A stretch of DNA of 48,670 bases from Treponema sp. GTDB taxonomy: Bacteria; Spirochaetota; Spirochaetia; Treponematales; Treponemataceae. The stretch covers positions 1 to 48,670 of the forward strand of contig JAGCDP010000051.1 of assembly GCA_017651065.1 (NCBI GenBank). Direction: 5' to 3'. The stretch's first letter is position 1; the number at the start of each line of letters is the position of its first letter. The position numbers and the translations under genes are program-made. This document shows, piece by piece, positions 22,091 through 30,871 of the stretch. Below the pieces are notes generated by a model. It saw nothing but the letters and a program-made list of their open reading frames with translations, searched no databases and was not told where the DNA came from.

Positions 22091-24508
22091 TTATTCATTT
22101 TTTGTTTTCAAGTATTTTCCTATCATTGAAGTAGGGTTGTGTTTTAAGTCCAAAGCGGTTCCTTCTGCAATGACATAACCACCATTTCTACCGCCTTCAG
22201 GTCCCATTTCAATAATCCAGTCACAGTTTGAAAGCATGTTAACATCATGTTCTGTAAGGATGATTGTGTTTCCTATATCAACAAGCTCGTTCAATAATTC
22301 AAGGAGCTTCTGAGAATCGGAGAAGGAAAGTCCTGTAGAAGGCTCGTCAAGAATATACAAAATGCCTTTGGAGCCTTTACCTTTTGCCAGTTCTTTTGCA
22401 AGCTTAATACGCTGGCTTTCACCACCAGAAATTGTGGGTGTTTTTTGTCCCAGTTTTATATATCCCATTCCAACGCGGATAAGAACCTTTAAAATATTTT
22501 CAATAACCGGATCTTTATCCCTAAAAAAATCGTATGCTTCTGTAACGCTCATTTCCAGACAGTCTTTAATAGTTTTTCCATCCAGATGAATGGACATTGT
22601 TTCTGAGACGAATCCAAAGCCATCGCATTTATCGCATTTTAGATTGATGAAATTACCGAATCCAATGTGACGATGAATTACACCATCGCCGTGACACATT
22701 GGACACCCGCCCTTGCTGTTTAACGAAAAGTGTCCTATTCCAAGATTTTTTTCCTTTGCTTCATCACTTTCTGCAAACAGCTTTCTCATTCTGTCCATAA
22801 TTCCGGTGTAGGTTGCTGGACATGAGGTGCGGGAACGTCCAATAGGTCTTTGATCAATTACATAACAGCGTTTGATTTTTTCCCAGCCGATTATCTGAGT
22901 TTTAGAGTCAAAATCCTCTTCCAAAAGCTCATCATTTTGAGTATCGTCGTCTTCATCAGTTGCAAATTTCTTTTCTTCAATAAAATCATCTCCAGCCACA
23001 CATTTTGACTGCATTAATTCCTTAAGGCATGGAACAAGAGTGTTTGATATGAGACTGGATTTTCCTGAACCAGAAACGCCTGCAATACCAACCATAATAC
23101 CTAATGGAATATCCACAGAAACATTTTTCAGGTTGTGCAATGTGGCATTCAAAATGGTAAGGGTCTGTCCCCGTTGTTTTCGGTATTCTGCTGGAACAGG
23201 GAACTTATTCTCCGAAAGATATGGAGCTGTAACTGATTCTCTGCATTTAAGAAAATCCTGAAGTTTTCCCTGAAAAATAAGCTTTCCACCATTTATTCCG
23301 GCTCCGGGACCAATATCAATAATATAGTCTGCGGCTTTTATAAAGCTTTCATCGTGCTCTACACAAACAACAGTATTTCCGTTTTCAACCAGGCGCTTGA
23401 TTATGGAAATAAGGTTATTTTTTTCGTTTTCATGTAATCCTATGGTAGGTTCATCAAAAACAAAAATGATTGAATCCATTTCGGCTATGATATAGGAGGC
23501 AAGGAAAAGACGCTGGATTTCACCACCAGATAAGGTAGGAACCGGACGTGATAGCGAAAGATATGAAAGACCTACATCGCACAGACATTGTATTTTCTTT
23601 TCCAGTTCCTTCTGAAGAGGTGATTTTTCTATAGGTAGATTTTGCAGGAATACAAGCAGATCCCCAAGATACATGTTTTCCAGTTCTGTAATTGTTTTTC
23701 CGCCAACCCTTGTATGAGCAACCTCTTTTCCAAGACCTGTACCTTCGCATCGCTTACAATTTTCTTTATAACAGCAGTCAATTTGCCTTGTCCAGGAAGA
23801 CATCTGGGAACTTGAATGACCCCAGGCATAGGTATCTATAACGAATTTTGCCAGACCTTCGTAATGCTTTCCTGTTCCGTACATTAATTCTTCATAATCT
23901 TCCAGAGATAATTCTGCAAAGGTTTTTTCTGTTGATTTATGAAAGGTGCGGCGGTATCGTTCAAAAAAACGCCACATGTGACCATTGTTACAAATATCAC
24001 TGAACAAAGAATCTATTCTGATGTTTTTATCTGGAAGCATTTTTTCTTCATCAAGACGATAATAAAAACCTTTTCCCATACAGCGGGGACACATCCCTTT
24101 TGGAGAGTTTTTCTGGAACATATAAACATTCAAAGGTTCATCAGTTTCATATCCTTTATCCATAACTCCGAAATTTGCAAAAAGAGATGAAAGAAGAGCT
24201 TCTATTTGAGTTCGTGTAGCAACTGTACTGCGTGGATTACTTTGTCTGATTATTCGCTGTTCCACTGCAACAGTAGGGGACAGACCTGTAATATCATCAA
24301 CCCGGTTTTCACTTTCAACCATAAGCTGAGTACCAGAAAACATCAGGTATCTTTTTCTGCCTTCTTCATAAAGTGTATCAAAGGCAAGGCTGGATTTTCC
24401 ACTGCCCGAAACACCAGTGGTTACAGTCAATTTGTTTTTAGGAATTGAGACATCTATGTTTTGAAGGTTATGAATTCTAGCACCTTTAATTTCAACGCAG
24501 TCTTTCAT
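22091..24508 (-). CDS. UvrA paralogue (short, UvrA2-like ABC ATPase)
   Basis: 805 residues from ATG 24508 (GGAGA upstream); a second Met five codons earlier is possible. Two ABC domains: Walker A GVSGSGKSS at about 32 and 477, signatures LSGGEIQRL at about 326 and ISGGESQRI at about 693, Walker B FVFDEPTIGL and YILDEPSTGL. Zinc-finger cysteines: CPRCMGKG, CKRCEGTG, CPMCHGDG, CDKCDGFG. The first signature lies about 160 residues earlier than in E. coli UvrA, so the UvrB-binding and insertion regions are largely missing. Such paralogues (DrrC/UvrA2 type) are linked to damage tolerance or drug resistance. An acidic insert (ATDEDDDTQNDELLEED) follows the second Walker A. Confidence 0.9.
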   Translation of the reverse strand: MKDCVEIKGARIHNLQNIDVSIPKNKLTVTTGVSGSGKSSLAFDTLYEEGRKRYLMFSGTQLMVESENRVDDITGLSPTVAVEQRIIRQSNPRSTVATRTQIEALLSSLFANFGVMDKGYETDEPLNVYMFQKNSPKGMCPRCMGKGFYYRLDEEKMLPDKNIRIDSLFSDICNNGHMWRFFERYRRTFHKSTEKTFAELSLEDYEELMYGTGKHYEGLAKFVIDTYAWGHSSSQMSSWTRQIDCCYKENCKRCEGTGLGKEVAHTRVGGKTITELENMYLGDLLVFLQNLPIEKSPLQKELEKKIQCLCDVGLSYLSLSRPVPTLSGGEIQRLFLASYIIAEMDSIIFVFDEPTIGLHENEKNNLISIIKRLVENGNTVVCVEHDESFIKAADYIIDIGPGAGINGGKLIFQGKLQDFLKCRESVTAPYLSENKFPVPAEYRKQRGQTLTILNATLHNLKNVSVDIPLGIMVGIAGVSGSGKSSLISNTLVPCLKELMQSKCVAGDDFIEEKKFATDEDDDTQNDELLEEDFDSKTQIIGWEKIKRCYVIDQRPIGRSRTSCPATYTGIMDRMRKLFAESDEAKEKNLGIGHFSLNSKGGCPMCHGDGVIHRHIGFGNFINLKCDKCDGFGFVSETMSIHLDGKTIKDCLEMSVTEAYDFFRDKDPVIENILKVLIRVGMGYIKLGQKTPTISGGESQRIKLAKELAKGKGSKGILYILDEPSTGLSFSDSQKLLELLNELVDIGNTIILTEHDVNMLSNCDWIIEMGPEGGRNGGYVIAEGTALDLKHNPTSMIGKYLKTKNE

Positions 24509-24637
24509 GAAATCTCCATGCATAATATTTTAGGTGGTTCTTTAGATTTCTGCAATCGGCTCAGTACTGCTTGAACAACACCCAAGCCAATGATAGTCTT
24601 TAACTATACACAATATCAAAGAGGTTGAGAAAGATTT

Positions 24638-25570
24638 ATGATCGATTCACGTTTTAAGAACATCACAACAAAACAATTTCAAATATTATCAGACATAAAT
24701 CTGGTGTGGGATTTCCTTGTAGAAACTTACGACTGGAAAAATGCGAGTGGACGACCGGCGCCGTTTTTTGAATATGCGCTTACTGCGACCTGGATGGATT
24801 CGTCATATTCTTTTTTGGACCGCTTCTGGTTCGATGGCGATAAGGTTGTTGCTTTTGCTTATTATGAAGCACCGGTGACAGATATTTATTTTAATGTTCG
24901 CAAGGGTTATGAATTTTTGGCAGACGAGCTCATTGAATATGCCGTTACCAATATGCCTCATTTTAATGACGAGCAGCAGTTTGTTTTTTCGGATGGTCAG
25001 CAGTTCTTAAAGGATGCGGCAGCAAAGCGTGGCTTCAAACAGGTTTATGAATATGAGGACATGATTTTTGATTTTAAGAATGAACTGAATTACGAGCTTC
25101 CGGAAGGTTATCATTTTGTGGACCATAAGGATATTGATATCGTAAAATGTTCAAAGCTCTGCTGGTATGGTTTTGGCCATGGCGAGCGTGGTGAGTTTGT
25201 GGGCTGGGATAAATATGACGATTCTCTGGAATGGACTCCGGCAAAATCTCATAAGGACGGCTGGGCTTCTTTTATGTCTCCAACTCCTCATGAAACTCCT
25301 CAGTACAATATCATCATTGCAGATAAGAACGAAGAATATGTCTGCTTCTCTGGTATGTGGTGGGTTCCTCAAAACCATCTTGCTTATATGGAGCCGCTTT
25401 GTACTCATCCGGATCACAGAAAGCGTGGATTGGCGGCGGCGGCACTTACAAAGCATTACCGCACGCTCAAGCCTCTGAGCGCAACTCACATGACCGGCGG
25501 AGATGATGAGTTCTATAAGAAAATTGGATACGGAAAAGGATATCACTGGACAATATGGAGAAAGCAATAG
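24638..25570 (+). CDS. GNAT acetyltransferase with tandem GNAT-like halves
   Basis: 310 residues. The N-terminal half (about 1-145) is a GNAT-like fold without a clear loop; the C-terminal half has the acetyl-CoA loop THPDHRKRGLAAAAL and a terminal DEFYKKIGYGKG. GAGGTTGAGAAAGATTT precedes the ATG. The first 35 bases around its start are copied at 11566-11600. Overlaps the next GNAT by 16 bases. Confidence 0.85.
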   Translation: MIDSRFKNITTKQFQILSDINLVWDFLVETYDWKNASGRPAPFFEYALTATWMDSSYSFLDRFWFDGDKVVAFAYYEAPVTDIYFNVRKGYEFLADELIEYAVTNMPHFNDEQQFVFSDGQQFLKDAAAKRGFKQVYEYEDMIFDFKNELNYELPEGYHFVDHKDIDIVKCSKLCWYGFGHGERGEFVGWDKYDDSLEWTPAKSHKDGWASFMSPTPHETPQYNIIIADKNEEYVCFSGMWWVPQNHLAYMEPLCTHPDHRKRGLAAAALTKHYRTLKPLSATHMTGGDDEFYKKIGYGKGYHWTIWRKQ

Positions 25571-26070
25571 AAACAAGCCGTCTTATAATCACAAAGTTTA
25601 CTCCTGATATGGCGCAGGCTGTTCATCAAAATTCGCTCGATGAAGATACACGCCGATTTTTGCCCGACGAGGTTTTTGAAACTGTTGAAGATGCAGCTGA
25701 AACAATTGATTTTTTGATGTCGCAGTATGAAGGAACTGACGGGCCACTCGTCTATCCTGTACTGCTGAAAGACAAAACGAATATCGGTTATGTGCAGGCG
25801 GTTCCAACTGAAAACGGCATTTGGGAAGTTGGCTATCATATTGCAAATCAGTTTACAGGCAAGGGCTATGCGACAGAAGCTCTTAGCGCGTTTCTTCCAG
25901 TGATAATGGAACAGCTTAAGATTCAAAAAATATACGGAATCTGTGATGCCGAAAATGTTGCTTCATGCAGGGTTCTGGAGAAATGCGGGTTTAGTTTGGA
26001 GTATCAGGGAGCCGGCAAATATCAGGGGAAATCAACACAAATAAGAAAGTATGTGTATGTGTTTTGTTGA
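25555..26070 (+). CDS. GNAT acetyltransferase, RimJ/RimL type
   Basis: 171 residues. Start ETSRLIITKFTPDM, acetyl-CoA loop ANQFTGKGYATEAL, and ENVASCRVLEKCGF. Shares a 16-base overlap with the upstream GNAT, so the two are co-translated. Downstream, 26071-26137 encodes no gene but holds a possible remnant in another frame (VEYNASWLGEK...KAVW, stop at about 26122). Confidence 0.85.
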   Translation: MEKAIETSRLIITKFTPDMAQAVHQNSLDEDTRRFLPDEVFETVEDAAETIDFLMSQYEGTDGPLVYPVLLKDKTNIGYVQAVPTENGIWEVGYHIANQFTGKGYATEALSAFLPVIMEQLKIQKIYGICDAENVASCRVLEKCGFSLEYQGAGKYQGKSTQIRKYVYVFC

Positions 26071-26137
26071 ATATAACGCAAGCTGGCTTGGTGAAAAAGT
26101 TACCGGCGAAAAAGCTGTGTGGTAATTCGAACAAAAT

Positions 26138-27490
26138 CTACTTTAAAAGTTTGCGCTTGAGTTTATAAAAATACTCGGTTGCAAACTGAATCTTTGTCGG
26201 ATTAAAGAAGCTGTATTTTTCTTCTACATCTCCAAACTGATTCGGATCTTCAACCGGCGGATTCATGTGCTTTGCAGAAAGTTCAGCGGCAACTTTTTCA
26301 TTTTGTTTTGGAAAAAGATAATATGTGTTGTCCAAAGTTGAAAGCGTAATGCACATTCCGTATTTATCGCGATAAGCGTATTCAGTGTGAAGAGAAATAA
26401 GCGTTTCAGATGCAAAAAAGAGCGTTTCAACTTCCGATTTGTCGTAATCTTTAAATGTAAGATAAAAACCGTCCGCGTTATGAATCAAATGTCCGGTTCC
26501 GCAGTTTATAAAATTCTTTGCATTCGGAAGAGATTCAACGTGAACAAGGCAATCAAGTTTATAATTTCCGTTTTTGATTTCGTCTTCGACAGTTTTTCGT
26601 TCCCATTCATACCAATCAGGAATATGGATTTTTTCACAAGATTCGCTCGAAGAATTTTTGCTCTCCAACTGACCGTATTCATTCATATTCCAAGAGGCAC
26701 CGCAGCTCGTACAGAAGATTTCACTTCCTTTTGACTGCATCGTTCCTTCTTTCTGGCACGAACGGCATTTGTACAGCGGCATGTGAAGACCTTCTGCGCG
26801 GAAAGGTACATCGATTTTCATTTTTTGTTCCAGCTGCCATTTATATTCGTCGTAAGAAAGCGCTTCTTTTAAAGCATTGTTAATTTCATCCACCGAAGCA
26901 GTTTTCAATTCTTCCGAAGTAAACAAAACTTTCATTTGGGCTTCCAAACGAACACCCTTTCGTATTTTAAGATTCCAGATTGGCTGCTGAAGGTAATTTC
27001 CGTGCATGTTCAAAGTTACAAGCGGGACGCCCATCAATTTTACAAGTTTTCCAACAGAAACCGGCAACTCAGAAGAAGTTCCGACATTTGCATAGCGCGC
27101 TTCGGGATACATTACCAAAATATCGCCGCGATTTAGCACGTTTTTAATATTTCGAACTAAAGCAATGTCATTTACAAATTTTCGGGTGCCGAGACATCCA
27201 ACCTGACGATAAGGCCATTCTCCGTAATTTTTAAATCCTTCAAGCTCAGAAACATAATTTGCACGATGAGGAAAAATCGCAAGCGGCGTAACACAAAAAT
27301 CGTTGAATGCATGATGACTTCCCAAAAGTATGAACGGCGGCTTAAGACTCTTTGTATTTTCTTTGTGAATTTTCAGATGAGTTCCAAAAGTTGCATATAA
27401 ACTCCAAATCCAGACAACCGGCATTCCCCACCAAGCCTGTCTCGGCGGAATTTTTTCTCTATCAAACGGTTTAGTAATAATCTTTTTCAT
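26138..27490 (-). CDS. PlsC-like acyltransferase with C-terminal zinc ribbon
   Basis: 450 residues from ATG 27490. Acyltransferase motif I HX4D is HHAFND (His59, Asp64); motif III equivalent MYPEAR at 128-132. From about 235 a zinc ribbon, CRSC...CTSC (Cys242, 245, 260, 263), is followed by about 180 residues of unrecognised beta-rich sequence. PlsC-type enzymes acylate lysophosphatidate or other lipids at the membrane; a zinc ribbon is unusual and may bind nucleic acid or a protein partner (inference). Confidence 0.8.
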   Translation of the reverse strand: MKKIITKPFDREKIPPRQAWWGMPVVWIWSLYATFGTHLKIHKENTKSLKPPFILLGSHHAFNDFCVTPLAIFPHRANYVSELEGFKNYGEWPYRQVGCLGTRKFVNDIALVRNIKNVLNRGDILVMYPEARYANVGTSSELPVSVGKLVKLMGVPLVTLNMHGNYLQQPIWNLKIRKGVRLEAQMKVLFTSEELKTASVDEINNALKEALSYDEYKWQLEQKMKIDVPFRAEGLHMPLYKCRSCQKEGTMQSKGSEIFCTSCGASWNMNEYGQLESKNSSSESCEKIHIPDWYEWERKTVEDEIKNGNYKLDCLVHVESLPNAKNFINCGTGHLIHNADGFYLTFKDYDKSEVETLFFASETLISLHTEYAYRDKYGMCITLSTLDNTYYLFPKQNEKVAAELSAKHMNPPVEDPNQFGDVEEKYSFFNPTKIQFATEYFYKLKRKLLK

Positions 27491-27594
27491 AATGTTTTTT
27501 ATTGTAATACGAAACAAATATTTTTCAAGAACCCCGAAAAAGTTTGAAAAAACTATGTTATAATTCAAAAGACAAAAAAATTGGTGTTGGAAAA

Positions 27595-28428
27595 ATGACA
27601 GATTTTGAAAAGATAAAAAATTATTATAAACATTTTGATGAAAAAAACAGACTCCAAAACGACAACAGCGGAAAACTCGAATTCTTGATGACAATGCGGA
27701 TTTTGGAGAAGAATCTTCCTCCTTTGGCTGATGGCGCTGAAGTTTCAATTCTCGACCTTGGTGGTGGAGCCGGCGCCTATTCTTTTCCACTTGCCAAAAA
27801 AGGATATAAAGTTACGCTCGCGGATTTGTCGGAAACTTTGCTTGCACAGGCGAAAAAACAGAAGGACGAAGACAAGGTGCAGAATCTGATTTCCTGTGAC
27901 CAGGTGAATGCCACAGACTTAAGCTGTTACAAGGACAGTTCTTTTGATGTTGTTCTTCTCTTTGGCCCGCTTTATCATCTTACAGAAAAAGATGAACGCG
28001 AAAAATGCGTTGGCGAAATCCGGCGAGTTCTTAAAACCGGCGGAAAAGTTTTTGCAAGCTTTATTCCACATTTGGCCGGAAGCATTGCTCTTGTTCAAAG
28101 ATTCTGCTGGAGTCCTGACCAGGTAGATATAAATACACTCGAAGAATGCTTTAATTCGGGCAAGTTCAAAAATCTTTCGGACAACGGCTTTCAGGAAGGC
28201 TATTACCCTGCCTCAGAAGAAATTGAAAAGCTCTTTACCGCCAACGGATTTGAAAAAAAACTGCTCCGTTCCATCCGCGGTTTTGGTTACGAAAAAGAAG
28301 ATGTAATTTATAAGTTCAAAAACAAAAACGTCTTTTCAAAAATCCTCGACCTGATTGATTCAACTGCCCAGGAAAAATCAATTATAGAAATGTGCGGACA
28401 CGCAATGTACGTGGGAGTTAAAAAATGA
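27595..28428 (+). CDS. Class I SAM-dependent methyltransferase
   Basis: 277 residues. Motif I ILDLGGGAGAYSFPLA, acidic post-I residue in VTLADLS, motif IV-like DVVLLFGPLYHL. Substrate unknown. The promoter has TGTTATAAT near 27550; start at ATG 27595 with TTGGA upstream. Overlaps the next gene as ATGA, followed by HAD and another methyltransferase in one operon (27595-29776). Confidence 0.85.
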   Translation: MTDFEKIKNYYKHFDEKNRLQNDNSGKLEFLMTMRILEKNLPPLADGAEVSILDLGGGAGAYSFPLAKKGYKVTLADLSETLLAQAKKQKDEDKVQNLISCDQVNATDLSCYKDSSFDVVLLFGPLYHLTEKDEREKCVGEIRRVLKTGGKVFASFIPHLAGSIALVQRFCWSPDQVDINTLEECFNSGKFKNLSDNGFQEGYYPASEEIEKLFTANGFEKKLLRSIRGFGYEKEDVIYKFKNKNVFSKILDLIDSTAQEKSIIEMCGHAMYVGVKK

Positions 28429-29048
28429 AAACACTTTTCTTTGATGTGGGATATACTCTTGTAAACGAAGACGCAGTTTGGGAGCGGCGCTGCAAAGAGC
28501 AGGCTGAAACTGAAGAAGCTAAAAAACTTGGCGTAACTGCACAGGATATTTATCACGAAATTGAAAAGGCAACGATTGAAGGGCTCCCGCAATTTCGTAC
28601 GGCAATTGACAGGTTTAAGTTTTCCCAGATGGTGCCGTATCATTCTGAACTTGAAACTATGTATGAAGAAGTCCCGCAGGCTCTGGAGGCCCTTTACAAA
28701 AAATACGAGCTTGGTGTAATTGCGAATCAGCTAGATGGCTTGAAGGAGAGACTTGAAAGTTTTGGGATTCTCAAATATTTTAAATATGTAATTTCATCGT
28801 GGGATGTCAAAGTGATGAAGCCTGATATCCGCATTTTTGAATATGCACTAAAGGCTGCCAACTGCAAGCCCCAGGATGCCGTTATGATTGGAGACCGAAT
28901 TGATAATGACACAGCACCGGCACAATCACTCGGTATGAAAACCGTATGGATAAAGCAGGGGTTTGGAAAACTTCAGACGGCACTTGCAGCGAAAAATCCA
29001 CCGGATTATGAAGTTGAAAATCTGACTGAACTTTTGATGATTTTTTAA
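28425..29048 (+). CDS. HAD-superfamily hydrolase (dehalogenase-like)
   Basis: 207 residues. Motif I FFDVGYTLV has Gly instead of the second Asp; motif II VIANQ, motif III KPD in VMKPDIRIF, motif IV IGDRIDND. This is the pattern of haloacid-dehalogenase-like and nucleotidase-like members. Translationally coupled to the preceding methyltransferase by a 4-base overlap. Confidence 0.8.
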   Translation: MKTLFFDVGYTLVNEDAVWERRCKEQAETEEAKKLGVTAQDIYHEIEKATIEGLPQFRTAIDRFKFSQMVPYHSELETMYEEVPQALEALYKKYELGVIANQLDGLKERLESFGILKYFKYVISSWDVKVMKPDIRIFEYALKAANCKPQDAVMIGDRIDNDTAPAQSLGMKTVWIKQGFGKLQTALAAKNPPDYEVENLTELLMIF

Positions 29049-29059
29049 CGGAGAAACGA

Positions 29060-29776
29060 ATGAGTAACATCGAAAACTACAGAAAATATTTCACAAAAGA
29101 TTACCTTATGGGTCCAAACTCGTTCCGACTGCTAGACGAACTTATTCAGCGAAAGCCTGCTGATGCAGTTTTTGACAGGACTCTGGATCTGGGCTGCGGC
29201 TACGCTTTGACTTCAATGTTCATCGCAAACGAAACAGACGCAAAGTCTGTATACGCTTTTGACCTATGGATTCCTGCCACAGAAAACTACAAGCGAATAA
29301 AAGAAAACGGTCTTGAAGATAAAATCATTCCTATTCACGGTGATGCGATGGACATGCCTTTTGCGCACGACTATTTTGATGCTATCGTGAGCGTTGATTC
29401 ATATCATTACTTTGGCTGCAAGGAAGGCGTATTTGGCGAAAAGATTTTGCCCTTTGTCAAAAAAGGCGGCTGTGTGATGATTGCAATTCCTGGACTTAAA
29501 ACTGAGCCTGAGGGCGAACTCAAAACTATTTTTGAAACCTGGGCCGAAGGTGATGATTCGCAGTTGTTCAAAACAGTTTCATGGTGGGAAAATTTCCTCA
29601 AAAAAGAATGCGGCAGCTCCTGTGAAATCTCTGTAAAAGAAGCAGACTGTTTTGATATTGCATGGCAGGAGTGGTTTGATTCCGGGCACGAGTTTGGTAT
29701 CCGCGACAAGGAGTTTTTGAGCAAGGGATTGGACCAAATCTTGAACTTTATTCTAATCTATGTTAGAAAAAATTAG
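29060..29776 (+). CDS. Class I SAM-dependent methyltransferase
   Basis: 238 residues. Motif I TLDLGCGYALTS, acidic residue in VYAFDLW, then DAIVSVDSYHYFG and LPFVKKGGCVMIAIPG. Resembles small-molecule or ubiquinone-type methyltransferases. ACGGAGAAACGA precedes the ATG, 11 bases after the HAD stop. Confidence 0.85.
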   Translation: MSNIENYRKYFTKDYLMGPNSFRLLDELIQRKPADAVFDRTLDLGCGYALTSMFIANETDAKSVYAFDLWIPATENYKRIKENGLEDKIIPIHGDAMDMPFAHDYFDAIVSVDSYHYFGCKEGVFGEKILPFVKKGGCVMIAIPGLKTEPEGELKTIFETWAEGDDSQLFKTVSWWENFLKKECGSSCEISVKEADCFDIAWQEWFDSGHEFGIRDKEFLSKGLDQILNFILIYVRKN

Positions 29777-29809
29777 GCGAGTTAATTCTCACTCCCTTGG
29801 GAGTTATCA

Positions 29810-30076
29810 TTGAACAGCATCGAAGAAAAAAGAAATAAAACAGTTCACGAAAATCAATTTGATAAATCTCTCAAGGAAACAAAAGAACAAATTGAACAGA
29901 TTACCAAGGGTATCGAAGTAAAAAAACATCTTGGCGAAAATACTTATTGTCATTATACATATGACAAAAAATATTATATTGATGAAGTAATTAAATATTT
30001 TGAAGGAAAAGGCTATAAGGTTCAACGACTGCCAACAGAATGTCCCGTTTCCTATAAAATCAATATTATCTGGTAA
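29810..30076 (+). CDS. Small protein of unknown function
   Basis: 88 residues with a TTG start at 29810. The N-terminal 40 residues are charged and probably coiled-coil; the C-terminal part (TYCHYTYDKKYYIDEVIKYFEGKGYKV) looks like a small alpha/beta domain. The ribosome site GGGAG lies in a 6-bp inverted repeat ACTCCC-TT-GGGAGT (29790-29803) that could hide it. No family recognised. Confidence 0.5.
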   Translation: MNSIEEKRNKTVHENQFDKSLKETKEQIEQITKGIEVKKHLGENTYCHYTYDKKYYIDEVIKYFEGKGYKVQRLPTECPVSYKINIIW

Positions 30077-30103
30077 AAAACTACCATTACACAGGAGGAC
30101 ATT

Positions 30104-30871
30104 ATGATCTACCAGTTACCTGAAGAAAAGAAAGCTTTGCTTTTCCCATTATTCAAAAAAACACAACCGAATCGTTCTGCACTGGGCTGTTATCTTAATG
30201 GAAAGATGACCGGAAAAACTTTTGTTGATGATCTTAATGCACCTACAAAAGCAATCATCAAAATGGACATGAGCTGGACATATATAAGTGATGATGCAGA
30301 CCTCCCTTGGATTGAAGAAACCTTACGCGAAATAATCAAAAGTGCCTGGATTCAAGTTGTGTGGGCACCGGAAAGAAAAGGTAAGTATCCATTACCGGAG
30401 CTTGGAAAAGTTATTCCGCGTCATGAATATATTGAACGAAAGGAAGCGCTGCAAACCCCTCGTGATGCACAAATCGTTCCTTTTTCGAGTGAATGGTTTG
30501 ACAAACTGGAGCCTGATTTTCAGAAATGGCATATCCAGAGTTACGGCTCTAAAGAAAAATTTCTTGAACAGGCTTTTGGATTTTATGCAGTTGAAAACGG
30601 TGAAATCTGCAGTGAGTTCGAATCTGCCTTTACATCAAACGGATATACAGAAATTGGTATTTACACATTTGACCCGCATCGAAGAAAAGGATATGCCTAT
30701 GCAGTCTGTGTCCACGGATTAAAGGATCTTGATAAAAAGGGCTTAAAGGCAATCTGGGCCTGCGATGTAGAAAACACAGAATCAATGCAGCTGGCCGCAA
30801 AGCTTGGATTTGTGAATCCGGTGGAATACGATTTTATTTTCTTCCCACAGAAAAATGATGACAATAATTAA
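30104..30871 (+). CDS. GNAT acetyltransferase, ZmaR-like
   Basis: 255 residues. N-terminal half about 110 residues, then a GNAT core with IYTFDPHRRKGYAYAVCVHGL and NTESMQLAAKLGF. Layout fits the GNAT_acetyltr_2 group that includes the zwittermicin A resistance protein. ACAGGAGGACATT precedes the ATG. Overlaps the kinase-like gene by 17 bases. Confidence 0.83.
   Translation: MIYQLPEEKKALLFPLFKKTQPNRSALGCYLNGKMTGKTFVDDLNAPTKAIIKMDMSWTYISDDADLPWIEETLREIIKSAWIQVVWAPERKGKYPLPELGKVIPRHEYIERKEALQTPRDAQIVPFSSEWFDKLEPDFQKWHIQSYGSKEKFLEQAFGFYAVENGEICSEFESAFTSNGYTEIGIYTFDPHRRKGYAYAVCVHGLKDLDKKGLKAIWACDVENTESMQLAAKLGFVNPVEYDFIFFPQKNDDNN

Noticed and set aside
27491..27790. 100-residue N-terminal extension of the acyltransferase
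   Set aside because: It is antisense to the start of the methyltransferase gene and its promoter, with low-complexity Phe-rich sequence.
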